From: an uncultured Duncaniella sp.
GTDB taxonomy: Bacteria; Bacteroidota; Bacteroidia; Bacteroidales; Muribaculaceae
Direction of reading: 5' to 3'
Length of the DNA stretch: 64,000 nucleotides
NCBI GenBank assembly: GCA_910587165.1
Contig: CAJUKP010000004.1
Span: 1 to 64,000, forward strand
The position numbers and the translations under genes are program-made. How positions within the stretch are numbered: position 1 is the first letter of the stretch; the number at the start of each line of letters is the position of its first letter. The notes below the pieces were generated by a model, which did no database searches, was not told the DNA's origin, and worked only from the letters and a program-made list of their open reading frames with translations. This document shows positions 32,365 through 40,798 of this stretch, piece by piece.

Positions 32365-33753
32365 TTACCTCAGGCTGAAATCGAATCTCAATCCGCCGTC
32401 ATTGCTCGCCCTTATGCTGCCGCCGTGGATGGCGACGGCGTTTCTCACTATGGCAAGACCGAGACCCGTGCCCCCCTTCTCGCGCGAGCGCCCCTTGTCC
32501 ACGCGGTAGAAGCGTTCGAAGATGTGGGGCAGATGCTCGTCAGGCACACCGGAGCCATTGTCGCGGAATGTGAAGTTGCCGTCACGATCTGCAGTGATGC
32601 TTATTCCGGTGCCGCCGCTGTAGGCCTTGGCATTGTCAATCAGATTGCGGAATATCGACTCTATGAGCCTGCGGTTTCCCATGATCGTGATGTGCGGGAC
32701 ATCAACCGTGATATCCATTCCGGCAATATCCCTCTCGGCATCGGCGATACCGTTGACAAGACTGCAGAGATCAACCGGCTCCTTCTCTATCTGCGATACC
32801 CCGTCGTCCATCCTTGTTATAGAGGCGACATCATCGAGCAGCGAGGTCAGACGGCCGACATTATCGCATATCCGCCCGACAAACTCAACCCTCTTCTCCT
32901 CAGGCAGTTCCGGATGGTCACGAAGAAGCTCGGAACATATCTTTATCGAGGCTACGGGGGTCTTCAGCTCATGATTGATATTGTTGGTGAGCTGTTTCTT
33001 CAGACGGATCTTGTCCTTCTCCTGCAGCAACGCCTCGCGGTGACGTTCATCGCGCTGCACATAGAGCCTCACTATATTGCCCGCTATGTTTCCAAGCTCA
33101 TCGTTGGGAAACCCCCACTCATCATAGATCCTGTCACCCTTTCCCGCCTTCTCGGCGAAACTGTTCAGACGGCTGATGCTTGTGGATATCCGGCGTGTGA
33201 CGAAATATCCGGCCAGACTTACCAGCAAGGTCACTATCATCATTATCCACAGGAATTGACGGTCAGCCCGGAGAAAATCACGGAGAGTATGGTTGTATGG
33301 GGCAGCGCTCCTGATCACCTGCCCGTCATCTGTCAGTGTGGCCGAATAGAAATATTCCGTGTCATCACTCTCCGACTTCCTGCCGAGCGAGTAACCCACA
33401 CCGCTCCGGCGGGCTTCGATCACCTCCGGACGGTCATTGTGGTTGGCCGTCGGAAACGGTGTGTTGTCATTATTGTCATAGACCACCGTCCCCGACCGAT
33501 CTATAAGCGTAAGCCGCAGACCGTCGATCGGACTCCCGATCCTGCTGACAACCGACTCTATGCTCTCGCCACGCCGCATATCATCAATGATACGGTCATT
33601 GTGCATCTGCAGCTCCATGTCGAGCAGTTCGGAACGGAAGGTCTTCTCCCTATGATACTGGAATATCATGAACGCGCACACAAGTATCCAGCACAGGGCC
33701 AGAAGGGCCATCAGCACCTTATGGTGAAACGACAATCTAATCCTGCCAGCCAT
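32365..33753 (-). CDS. Sensor histidine kinase, PhoR-like layout
   Basis: 462 aa from the ATG at 33753, overlapping the regulator gene by 17 bp; further upstream the frame only mirrors the regulator. TM1 is about residues 14-32, a periplasmic sensor ~33-165, TM2 ~167-185 followed by a HAMP-like linker. The phosphorylated His is H261 in NNINHELKTPVASI. ATPase boxes are NLIDNAKAYS, DNGSGVPDEHLPHIFERF and GGTGLGLAIV. Together with the OmpR-type regulator just upstream it forms a two-component system. The neighbouring phosphate genes suggest a phosphate signal, but this rests on context. Confidence 0.9.
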   Translation of the reverse strand: MAGRIRLSFHHKVLMALLALCWILVCAFMIFQYHREKTFRSELLDMELQMHNDRIIDDMRRGESIESVVSRIGSPIDGLRLTLIDRSGTVVYDNNDNTPFPTANHNDRPEVIEARRSGVGYSLGRKSESDDTEYFYSATLTDDGQVIRSAAPYNHTLRDFLRADRQFLWIMMIVTLLVSLAGYFVTRRISTSISRLNSFAEKAGKGDRIYDEWGFPNDELGNIAGNIVRLYVQRDERHREALLQEKDKIRLKKQLTNNINHELKTPVASIKICSELLRDHPELPEEKRVEFVGRICDNVGRLTSLLDDVASITRMDDGVSQIEKEPVDLCSLVNGIADAERDIAGMDITVDVPHITIMGNRRLIESIFRNLIDNAKAYSGGTGISITADRDGNFTFRDNGSGVPDEHLPHIFERFYRVDKGRSREKGGTGLGLAIVRNAVAIHGGSIRASNDGGLRFDFSLR

Positions 33754-34408
33754 ATCCGTAGCCCGATCGGTTGACGATATTTTTGCCGTATGGGGCGATC
33801 TTGCCCCGCAGACGTGTGATGTGCACGTCGATGGAACGGTCGGCCACGATGATACCGTCAGGCCATACCCTTGCCATAAGCTCCTCTCTCGTGAAGATGC
33901 GTCCCTTGTTCTCAAGGAAAAGCGCGAGCAGCTCAAACTCCTTTCTGGGCAGTCTGATACGCCTGTCATCCACCGTGCAGACCAGCGATGAGCGGTCACA
34001 CACAACCCCGGCGGCAGGCATCGGCACAGACCGTCTCAGCACCGCCGATATTCTGGCAATCACATTCCTGACCGAATACGGCTTGCAGATGTAATCATCG
34101 GCACCGAGATTGAGTCCGGCCACCATATCGTCATCGGTGTCCCTGGCCGTGAGGAAGATGATGGGAAGTTTAGCGGTCCGCGGATCTGCCTTCAGCCTGC
34201 CGGCCATCTCCGTGCCGCTCATACCGTCCATCATTATGTCGAGGAGGATAAGATCATAGGCCGACTTGTCTATAAGCTCCAGGGCACTCTCAGCACTCCC
34301 GGCCACATCGGCATGGTAGCCCTCAAACTCAAGATATGTCTGGAGCCCGGTGCGCAGGGCCTCCTCATCATCGACAATCAATATTCTGTGTCCTTTCATT
34401 CCGTTCAT
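33737..34408 (-). CDS. OmpR/PhoB-family response regulator
   Basis: About 223 aa. Starts considered are ATG 34408 (MNGMKGH) and ATG 34399 (MKGHRILIVDDE); a -7 box only 6 bp before 34408 rules out the longer upstream reading. The receiver has the acidic pair in ILIVDDE, the phospho-Asp in LILLDIMMDG (D54 from the 34399 start) and the Lys in ICKPY. The C-terminal winged helix includes RLPRKEFELLALFLENKGRI and SIDVHITRLRGKI. It is the first gene of the two-component pair with the kinase at 32365. Confidence 0.92.
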   Translation of the reverse strand: MNGMKGHRILIVDDEEALRTGLQTYLEFEGYHADVAGSAESALELIDKSAYDLILLDIMMDGMSGTEMAGRLKADPRTAKLPIIFLTARDTDDDMVAGLNLGADDYICKPYSVRNVIARISAVLRRSVPMPAAGVVCDRSSLVCTVDDRRIRLPRKEFELLALFLENKGRIFTREELMARVWPDGIIVADRSIDVHITRLRGKIAPYGKNIVNRSGYGYGWQD

Positions 34409-34413
34409 GACGG

Positions 34414-34421
34414 CAAATATA
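34414..34421 (-). promoter_or_regulatory. -7 element abutting the response-regulator start
   Basis: TATATTTG on the minus strand ends 5 bp before the ATG at 34408. The start of transcription would fall within a few bases of the start codon, so the mRNA is leaderless or has a leader of under 10 nt. Confidence 0.5.
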
Positions 34422-34456
34422 ACCATAAAAGATGTAATACGGAAAAACCGGTCGTC

Positions 34457-34487
34457 AAAAAAAGCCCTGTCGCTTTCGCGGCAGAGC
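34457..34487 (-). terminator. Rho-independent terminator after the small lipoprotein gene
   Basis: On the minus strand, GCTCTGCCGC, loop GAAA and GCGACAGGGC form a 10-bp stem with two wobbles, followed by seven Ts. It lies 24 bp after the lipoprotein stop. Confidence 0.85.
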
Positions 34488-34510
34488 TTCGGGAGAGAGG
34501 GAATGAGCAA

Positions 34511-34987
34511 TCAATCACCGTCGGTGACACGCACCTCGGGGGTAATCGTACCCGAACCGTCTTCGGGAGCGTCACTTCCGGTGGGCTCAATCACTTGGAA
34601 TTTGAATTCTGCAAGTGCAAAACCTATTTCCTTATCTACCTGGTAGACAGTGGAGCGCACTCCGAGTGTATGCATACCGATCTCCATACCGGTGGTATTG
34701 ACTTCGGTTGCAAACGGAACCACAACAGTGGAATAGAACGGAATCCCGTCGATATAATAGATCGTCTGTCCGAGAGTAGCCTGCTTGGTTCCTTCGGCCG
34801 GAGTCACTACAAGAGCGTCGATATTGAGAATCTGCCCCTGCTCTACGGTGAGAACTCCGTCCTGCTCGGTCGCGCCTGAATATTCTATTGACAACGTTAC
34901 GTTAGGAAGATCCTTGTCATCATCGTCACACGCTGTCACCATCACGGCCAATAGCGGGAGTAGAAGTAAATAAAATAGCTTTTTCAT
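34511..34987 (-). CDS. Small lipoprotein of unknown function
   Basis: 158 aa from the ATG at 34987, which opens MKKLFYLLLLPLLAVMVTAC, a signal with lipobox Cys20 followed by an acidic run (DDDDKDLPN), the usual outer-membrane export signal style of Bacteroidetes lipoproteins. The rest looks like one or two beta-sandwich units (NVTLSIEYSGATEQDGVLTV, then TGMEIGMHTLGVRSTVYQVD), with an acidic tail (EVRVTDGD). It is not a family that was recognised. It is flanked by its own terminator and lies downstream of clpB. Confidence 0.65.
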   Translation of the reverse strand: MKKLFYLLLLPLLAVMVTACDDDDKDLPNVTLSIEYSGATEQDGVLTVEQGQILNIDALVVTPAEGTKQATLGQTIYYIDGIPFYSTVVVPFATEVNTTGMEIGMHTLGVRSTVYQVDKEIGFALAEFKFQVIEPTGSDAPEDGSGTITPEVRVTDGD

Positions 34988-35064
34988 AGTCAGCGGATGC
35001 TTTAAAAATAGTTTTATGTAATATAAGTGTAAGAGAGAAAGAATATTTTTCTTTTTGTCAGTAT

Positions 35065-35090
35065 GCCACCCCGGCATTACGCCGGGGGGC
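35065..35090. terminator. GC-rich hairpin between clpB and the lipoprotein gene
   Basis: CCCCGGC (35069-35075) and GCCGGGG (35081-35087) form a 7-bp stem with a 5-nt loop, extendable by GCC/GGC with one bulge. There is no T tract on either side, so this may be a transcript-end or processing structure for clpB. Confidence 0.4.
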
Positions 35091-35103
35091 ATGGGGGGCT
35101 GTA

Positions 35104-37692
35104 TCAGTTTCTGAACACTATGTCGTTGCCGTCATAGTCTATCACGATGGGGTGCTCACGGTCAACCTTCTGTGCCAGAATATCCTTGGAGAGCTGGTTG
35201 AGCACCATACGGTGTATGACTCTCTTGACCGGTCTGGCACCGAACTCGGGATCATATCCCTCCTCGGCAAGGAACTTGAGAGCAGCAGGTGTCACTTCGA
35301 GAGTGATGCCGTTGTGTGCAAGCATCTTCTGGATGGACTTGATCTGCAGGCCGACGATCTCTTCAATCTCCACCTCGTTGAGAGGGGTGAACATGATGAT
35401 CTCATCAATACGGTTGAGGAACTCCGGGCGGATCGTCTGCTTGAGAAGCTCTATAACCTCTTCCTTGGTCTTCTCTATGGTCTCGTCGCGGTTCTCGGCT
35501 GTCATCTTCGAGAAATTGTCGCGGATCACGTGAGAGCCCATGTTGGAGGTCATGATGATTATCGTGTTCTTGAAGTTGACCATACGTCCCTTATTGTCGG
35601 TGAGGCGGCCATCATCAAGCACCTGAAGCAATATGTTGAACACATCGGGATGAGCTTTCTCTATCTCATCGAACAGAACCACCGAATAAGGTTTGCGGCG
35701 CACTGCCTCGGTGAGCTGTCCACCCTCATCGTAGCCTACATATCCCGGAGGCGCTCCTACCAGTCGGCTGACGGCGTGTTTCTCCTGATACTCGCTCATG
35801 TCGATACGGGTCATCATGTTCTCATCGTCAAAAAGATACTCCGCAAGGGCTTTCGCGAGCTCGGTCTTACCGACACCGGTAGTGCCGAGGAATATGAAGG
35901 AGCCTATGGGACGGCGCGGATCGTTGAGTCCCGCCCTCGAGCGGCGGACGGCATCGGCTATGGCGCGGATGGCATCGTTCTGGCCTACCACCCTGCTGTG
36001 CAGCTCGTCCTCGAGATGGAGCAGTTTTTCCTTTTCGCTCTGCACCATCTTGTTGACAGGTATGCCGGTCCAGCGCGACACGACGTCGGCTATATCCTCT
36101 GAGTCGACCTCCTCTTTTATGAAGGCCTTCTCGCCCTGCATCACCTTGAGCTGCTCCTGTATATCGGCATTCTCCTTCTCCTTCTGCTGGATACGGGAGT
36201 AGCGTATCTCGGCCACCTTGGCATAATCGCCCTCGCGCTCGGCACGTTCGGCCTCAAAATTAAGCTGCTCAATGTCAATCTTGTTCTGCTGTATCTTGTT
36301 GATGAGTTCCTTCTCAGCCTTCCATTTGGCCGTGAGGTCGCTCTCACGGTCGCGCAGGTCGGCGAGTTCCTTCTCTATGTCGCGCACCTTGGGTTCGTCG
36401 CCCTCACGCTTGATGGCCTCGCGCTCAATCTCCTTCTGGGCTATCATTCGGGTGATCTCGTCAAGAGCCTGGGGCACCGAGTCAATCTCAAGACGGAGCT
36501 TCGAGGCAGCCTCGTCGACAAGATCAATGGCCTTGTCGGGGAGGAAACGGTCAGTGATATAACGCTCCGAGAGGGTGACGGCGGCGATAATCGCCTCGTC
36601 GCGGATACGCACCTTGTGGTGATTCTCGTATCGCTCCTTTAGTCCGCGGAGGATGGCGATGGCGGCGGCCTCGTCGGGCTCGTTGACCATCACTTTCTGG
36701 AAACGGCGCTCAAGAGCCTTGTCCTTCTCGAAGTACTTCTGATACTCATCGAGAGTCGTGGCGCCTATGGAGCGCAATTCGCCTCGGGCCAGGGCCGGTT
36801 TGAGAATATTGGCGGCATCCATGGCCCCCTCACCTTTTCCGGCGCCAACGAGTGTATGGATCTCATCTATGAAGAGTATTATCTCGCCATCGGCCGAAGT
36901 GACCTCGTTGACGATGGCTTTGAGGCGCTCCTCAAACTCGCCCTTATATTTGGCGCCTGCCACCAGGGCACCCATATCGAGAGAAAAGATCTGCTTGGTG
37001 CGGAGATTCTCGGGCACATCACCACGGACTATACGCTGGGCGAGTCCTTCGGCGATGGCGGTCTTGCCTGTGCCCGGTTCTCCGATAAGCATGGGGTTGT
37101 TCTTTGTGCGTCGGGAGAGGATCTGGAGCACACGGCGTATCTCGTCGTCACGCCCGATCACAGGGTCAAGTTTCCCTTCGCGTGCCCTCTCGTTGAGATT
37201 GATGGCATACTTCGAGAGGGCCTGGTAAGTGTCCTCGGCGCTTTGGTCGGTGGCCTTTTTCCCCTTGCGGAGTTCGGCCACCGCGGCCTCAAGTTCACGT
37301 TGGCTCAATCCGGCATCTTTAAGTATTGTCGCGGCCGGAGAGTTGACCGAGAAGATGGCAAGAAGGAGTGCTTCGAGCGTAACGTATTCGTCGCCCTGCT
37401 TCTTGGCAATGTCGAGTGCCTTCTGGAGGACATCATTGGAAGTACGGCTGAGGTAAGGTTCGCCACCTGCCACGCGCGGTTCGGCGGCTATTTTCTCGTC
37501 AATCTGTCGCATCAAGGTCGCGGAGCTCGCGCCTACCTTGGAGAATAGGAAATTGATGAGTGATTCTCCCTCGGTCATGACTCCCTTTAGGAGGTGTATA
37601 GGTTCGATAGCCTGATTCCCCGCCGTGCGGGCAATCTCTACGGCTTTCTGAATAGCTTCCTGAGACTTAATGGTGAAATTATTGAAGTTCAT
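35104..37692 (-). CDS. clpB: ATP-dependent disaggregase ClpB
   Basis: 862 aa, the normal ClpB length. The N-terminal Clp repeat domain begins MNFNNFTIKSQEAIQKAVEI. NBD1 has Walker A GEPGTGKTAIAEGLA (about 203) and the EFEERLKAIV pore region, then the long coiled-coil M domain (about 410-530) that separates ClpB from ClpA/C, then NBD2 with GTTGVGKTELAKALAEYLF and a C-terminal D2 small domain. It works with DnaK to resolve protein aggregates in the cytoplasm. No repressor site was identified in the ~80 bp upstream; a TATAAAAAC-like AT-rich element there is not a good TAnnTTTG match. Confidence 0.97.
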   Translation of the reverse strand: MNFNNFTIKSQEAIQKAVEIARTAGNQAIEPIHLLKGVMTEGESLINFLFSKVGASSATLMRQIDEKIAAEPRVAGGEPYLSRTSNDVLQKALDIAKKQGDEYVTLEALLLAIFSVNSPAATILKDAGLSQRELEAAVAELRKGKKATDQSAEDTYQALSKYAINLNERAREGKLDPVIGRDDEIRRVLQILSRRTKNNPMLIGEPGTGKTAIAEGLAQRIVRGDVPENLRTKQIFSLDMGALVAGAKYKGEFEERLKAIVNEVTSADGEIILFIDEIHTLVGAGKGEGAMDAANILKPALARGELRSIGATTLDEYQKYFEKDKALERRFQKVMVNEPDEAAAIAILRGLKERYENHHKVRIRDEAIIAAVTLSERYITDRFLPDKAIDLVDEAASKLRLEIDSVPQALDEITRMIAQKEIEREAIKREGDEPKVRDIEKELADLRDRESDLTAKWKAEKELINKIQQNKIDIEQLNFEAERAEREGDYAKVAEIRYSRIQQKEKENADIQEQLKVMQGEKAFIKEEVDSEDIADVVSRWTGIPVNKMVQSEKEKLLHLEDELHSRVVGQNDAIRAIADAVRRSRAGLNDPRRPIGSFIFLGTTGVGKTELAKALAEYLFDDENMMTRIDMSEYQEKHAVSRLVGAPPGYVGYDEGGQLTEAVRRKPYSVVLFDEIEKAHPDVFNILLQVLDDGRLTDNKGRMVNFKNTIIIMTSNMGSHVIRDNFSKMTAENRDETIEKTKEEVIELLKQTIRPEFLNRIDEIIMFTPLNEVEIEEIVGLQIKSIQKMLAHNGITLEVTPAALKFLAEEGYDPEFGARPVKRVIHRMVLNQLSKDILAQKVDREHPIVIDYDGNDIVFRN

Positions 37693-37776
37693 GAGCTGGA
37701 TGATAGTTGAAGTGTTGTTTTTATACTATTCTAACAAAAACCATGCCAAATAGTTTGGGGAACAGTGAAAAAACAG

Positions 37777-37825
37777 AGCCGGCCCCCGGCGTATGCATCG
37801 TTCTCGCATACGCCGGGGGCCGGCT
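37777..37825 (-). terminator. 20-bp perfect-stem terminator after rho
   Basis: AGCCGGCCCCCGGCGTATGC (37777-37796) is the exact reverse complement of 37806-37825, with a 9-nt loop. On the minus strand the stem is followed within 4 bases by TTTTTT, as in a Rho-independent terminator for rho, 28 bp after its stop. Confidence 0.85.
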
Positions 37826-37852
37826 AAATGTCTGGCCGCGCGGGCGGAATCA

Positions 37853-39943
37853 TCAGTCGCCCATGGTGCGGAGCAGTTCATCATTGTCAGATGTCCGCTC
37901 CATACGGTCCTTGATGAACTCCATGGCTTCGATCGAGGTACGGTCGCTCAGGAAGCGGCGTAGTATCCACATACGGTTGAGCACCTCGTTGCGCAGCAAC
38001 AGGTCGTCGCGACGCGTGCTTGAGGCCATGATGTCGACGGCGGGGAAAATACGTTTGTTAGAGAGCTTGCGGTCAAGCTGGAGCTCCATATTGCCGGTGC
38101 CCTTGAACTCTTCGAAGATCACCTCGTCCATCTTCGAGCTTGTCTCGGTGAGAGCGGTGGCGATGATGGTGAGAGATCCGCCACCCTCTATATTTCGGGC
38201 AGCACCGAAGAAACGCTTGGGTTTCTGGAGTGCGTTGGCATCAACACCACCCGACAGGATTTTGCCGGAAGCAGGCGCACAAGTGTTATATGCACGTGCA
38301 AGGCGGGTGATGGAGTCGAGGAGAATCACCACGTCATGACCACACTCCACCATACGTTTAGCCTTCTCGAGCACAATCTGTGCTATGCGCACATGGCGGT
38401 CGGCAGGCTCGTCGAATGTCGAGGCTATCACTTCGGCATTCACACTGCGGCTCATGTCGGTCACCTCCTCCGGACGTTCGTCGATGAGGAGTATCATGAT
38501 ATAGGTCTCCGGATGATTCTCGGCTATGGCATTCGCTATATCCTTCAGAAGAATTGTCTTTCCGGTCTTGGGAGGCGCCACGATGAGACCGCGCTGTCCC
38601 TTGCCTATCGGCGAGAACATATCGACCACTCGGGTCGAGAGGTTGCTGCTGCGGCCTGAGGTCAGGTCAAACTTCTCGTCAGGGAAAAGAGGTGTGAGAT
38701 GCTCGAAGGCCACACGGTCACGGATAAACTCGGGCGAGCGTCCGTTGATGCTCTTGATTGAAGTGAGCGGGAAGTACTTTTCATCGGCACGGGGAGGGCG
38801 CACTGAACAGTCCACCACATCACCGGGACGAAGACCATACTGCTTGATCTGCTGCTGTGACACAAGTATATCATCGGGCGAGGGGAGATAATTGTAGTCG
38901 CTCGAGCGGAGGAATCCATGTCCCTGAGGCTCGATCTCCAGCACTCCGGATGCATCAATGATTCCGTCGAAGTTATACTGCTGCTGGAAACGGTCCTGCT
39001 GCTCCTTGTTGCGGTTCTTCTTATTCTTTTTACCTTGACCCTGTGGCTGAGGCATACCCGGCTCCGCCACCACCACCGGTCCTGCAGGTCCAGGCTGCTC
39101 CTTGGGCGCCATCTCACGGTCACGCTCGGAACGGGGTGCGAAAGTGCGTCCGCCGGCACGCGGGAAGAATGATCCGAAAGCGGCATCCTTGCCCGGACGG
39201 AAATCACGTCTCTGCTGTGGCTGGCGCGGACCTTGACCATCGCCCATCTCTCCTGAAGCGGCACCCTCAGGCTCCTCTCCGGGAAGAGGTTGGCCGGGAC
39301 GGATGAACACGCCATGACGCGGACGCTGTTCCTCATCCCCGCCATTGGAGGCTCCGTTCTCGTTTCCATCACCACCCTTCTCATCAGCAGGCACGGGAGC
39401 CGGAAGAAGCTGCACCATATCGCCGGCAGTCTCTTCTGCAGGAGACTGTTCTGCCTCTGTGGCCGGCTGTGCGGGCTTGTCGGCAGGTTCCTGCTGTTTG
39501 GGTTTGCGGCCTCGCTTCTTTGGCTGGGGAGCCGGAGCCGGCTCCTCAGCCGCCGGAGACGCAACCTGCTCATCCGTGGCTTCCGGGTTAGCTGCTGTAT
39601 TCTCCTCGGCAGCTTTCTCCTGTTTGGGCTTGCGGCCGCGTTTCTTAGGCTGAGAAGCAGGAGCCTCCTGAGTCTCGGAAGTTCCGGCTGCATCCGGAGT
39701 GTCAGCCTTCTGTGCGGCGGCAGCATCTTTCTCCTTCTTGCGCGGAGTGCGTTCCTTGCGGGCGCGGCCCCCTTTCTCAGGGGTCGATGCAGCCGACGCT
39801 GCATGGTCGTATGCTTGTTTGTCGAGTATGGCATAGACAAGGCTTTCCTGATCGGCGCCATCAATCTTGCTGACTCCGGTCTCGCGGGCTACGTTCTGAA
39901 GCGCGGCCTCGTCCATCTTGAAAAGTTCTTCTAAATTGTACAT
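37853..39943 (-). CDS. rho: Transcription termination factor Rho with large N-terminal insertion
   Basis: 696 aa against about 420 in E. coli. Residues 1-45 are the N-terminal helical domain (MYNLEELFKMDEAALQNVAR). Residues ~55-335 are a low-complexity insert rich in Ala, Pro, Glu and Lys, with two copies of PKKRGRKPKQ (about 99 and 141), a GRK/RGRP-like AT-hook pattern, and a later Gln/Arg-rich part. From ~336 the usual Rho follows: FDGIIDASGVLEIEPQGHGF (RNA-binding domain), GQRGLIVAPPKTGKTILLKDIA (Walker A) and a C-terminal ATPase with LIDERPEEVTDM. Insertions here are known in Bacteroidetes. It is transcribed with a long leader. Confidence 0.95.
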   Translation of the reverse strand: MYNLEELFKMDEAALQNVARETGVSKIDGADQESLVYAILDKQAYDHAASAASTPEKGGRARKERTPRKKEKDAAAAQKADTPDAAGTSETQEAPASQPKKRGRKPKQEKAAEENTAANPEATDEQVASPAAEEPAPAPQPKKRGRKPKQQEPADKPAQPATEAEQSPAEETAGDMVQLLPAPVPADEKGGDGNENGASNGGDEEQRPRHGVFIRPGQPLPGEEPEGAASGEMGDGQGPRQPQQRRDFRPGKDAAFGSFFPRAGGRTFAPRSERDREMAPKEQPGPAGPVVVAEPGMPQPQGQGKKNKKNRNKEQQDRFQQQYNFDGIIDASGVLEIEPQGHGFLRSSDYNYLPSPDDILVSQQQIKQYGLRPGDVVDCSVRPPRADEKYFPLTSIKSINGRSPEFIRDRVAFEHLTPLFPDEKFDLTSGRSSNLSTRVVDMFSPIGKGQRGLIVAPPKTGKTILLKDIANAIAENHPETYIMILLIDERPEEVTDMSRSVNAEVIASTFDEPADRHVRIAQIVLEKAKRMVECGHDVVILLDSITRLARAYNTCAPASGKILSGGVDANALQKPKRFFGAARNIEGGGSLTIIATALTETSSKMDEVIFEEFKGTGNMELQLDRKLSNKRIFPAVDIMASSTRRDDLLLRNEVLNRMWILRRFLSDRTSIEAMEFIKDRMERTSDNDELLRTMGD

Positions 39944-40405
39944 CTATATATTATAGGTATAATTATTCGTCATTTTTTCCGCGGCCTCGTCCGGTCGCCG
40001 GGCATAGGAGACGGTTATGAATTATTGCAAAGTATCCGGTATATTAATCCGGTGAAGTGATGAAATCCGCTATATAACCAACCTCAGTCCACTCTTTTTC
40101 GTTCATCAGGGCCGAAACGACATGGGATTCATATCAAAAATCCCGGCTATGACAGTTATGGATGGGGTGATTTACAGTTGAAACGGAATAAATTTTTATT
40201 ATGTCAAGGGATATCAGGCTTCTTACGCCTGACCATACGAAAAAATCCGGAAGGAATCAAAGCTGGTACACACTGCTTCGGAGTGTCCGGAAAAAATAAT
40301 TTCGGGGAGGGAGATAGCTGCCGGAGAGTCTGAGTTGAACGGCAGAGCAAACTCAATGCCTTGAAACTCTATGCAAAAGTAACAACTATTTTACACAAAA
40401 ACAAA
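39944..40405 (-). promoter_or_regulatory. rho promoter and ~430-nt leader
   Basis: On the minus strand TTTG (40405-40402) and TACTTTTG (40381-40374) are 20 bp apart, a full match to the phylum promoter. This gives about 425 nt of untranslated RNA before the rho ATG at 39943. The leader holds a hairpin TCAGGC...GCCTGA (40214-40219 and 40227-40232) and ACACT...AGTGT near 40270. No ORF of weight is inside. A long leader fits autogenous control, as in E. coli rho, but this is inference. Confidence 0.65.
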
Positions 40406-40465
40406 TATAATTGTCATTTTGTTCGGCCTACGATAATATATATTTACTCATTATTATATAAAATA

Positions 40466-40631
40466 GCGAAGGACGGCCTCACGGTCACCCTTCGCAGCTT
40501 ACACATAGTACTTAACGTCAGTGGATTTATAAATGTCTAAACAAATGCTTGTCTCTTATTCGTATGAATTGTTTACCTGAGTTATTTTACCGTTTATGGG
40601 AAACAGTGGTTTCCTTTTGCCATCTGTTTCC
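40466..40631 (-). ncRNA. Candidate small RNA of ~165 nt upstream of rho
   Basis: No ORF is present, but a complete promoter lies just before it (minus strand, 40667-40636) and a hairpin closes it: GCGAAGG (minus strand, from 40495) pairing with CCTTCGC (to 40466), followed by TATTTTAT. The 5' end begins with GGAAACAGATGG pairing to CCACTGTTTCC (40598-40609), 11 bp with one bulged A and a 10-nt loop. It is separated from the rho promoter downstream. No Rfam family was recognised; the local 5' hairpin argues against a 6S-type end-to-end fold. Confidence 0.5.
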
Positions 40632-40635
40632 ACCA

Positions 40636-40667
40636 CAAAGGTAAAACAGAATTATCATAATTCCAAA
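40636..40667 (-). promoter_or_regulatory. Promoter of the candidate small RNA
   Basis: On the minus strand TTTG (40667-40664), 20 bp, TACCTTTG (40643-40636). Both elements match the consensus exactly. Confidence 0.65.
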
Positions 40668-40679
40668 TCATTAAAGTTT

Positions 40680-40709
40680 CTCACAATCGGCACTACAACA
40701 CCTTGTGAG
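40680..40709. other. 7-bp hairpin in the rho-RND intergenic region
   Basis: CTCACAA (40680-40686) and TTGTGAG (40703-40709) flank a 16-nt loop, followed on the plus strand by a short T run (CACTTTTTG) and further on by eight Ts. It might end a transcript, but no gene feeds it on the plus strand. Confidence 0.3.
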
Positions 40710-40768
40710 GCACTTTTTGTATCAATTAATTGTTTTTTTTCAAAATCCTGACTAATTCATGGGCCGAA

Positions 40769-40798
40769 TTGACAGTTTCGTAGTGGGAAAGTTACAAT
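40769..40798 (+). promoter_or_regulatory. Possible sigma70-like promoter of the RND operon
   Basis: TTGACA (40769-40774), 18 bp, TACAAT (40793-40798). This is close to the enterobacterial consensus and unlike the TAnnTTTG pattern used elsewhere here. No TAnnTTTG was found between it and the first gene, 213 bp on. It may be chance or a different sigma factor. Confidence 0.3.

Noticed and set aside
32308..33774. 488-codon plus-strand frame opposite the histidine kinase
   Set aside because: The minus strand has a complete kinase with all motifs; the antisense frame shows none and is a GC-bias effect.
34414..34510. Longer response-regulator start at 34510
   Set aside because: It would run through a terminator and the -7 box and adds no conserved residues.
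34313..34879. Plus-strand frame of 188 codons over the response-regulator and lipoprotein genes
   Set aside because: Antisense shadow of two well-supported genes and it reads through a clear terminator.
35152..36102. Long plus-strand frames opposite clpB
   Set aside because: Antisense frames produced by the codon bias of clpB; no protein family features.
39290..39934. Plus-strand frame opposite the rho insert, with Leu/Arg-rich text
   Set aside because: Antisense of a low-complexity region; repeat-like look is inherited from the rho insert.
40466..40631. 6S RNA identity for the candidate small RNA
   Set aside because: The 5' end forms a local hairpin and does not pair with the 3' end, so the 6S layout is not supported.
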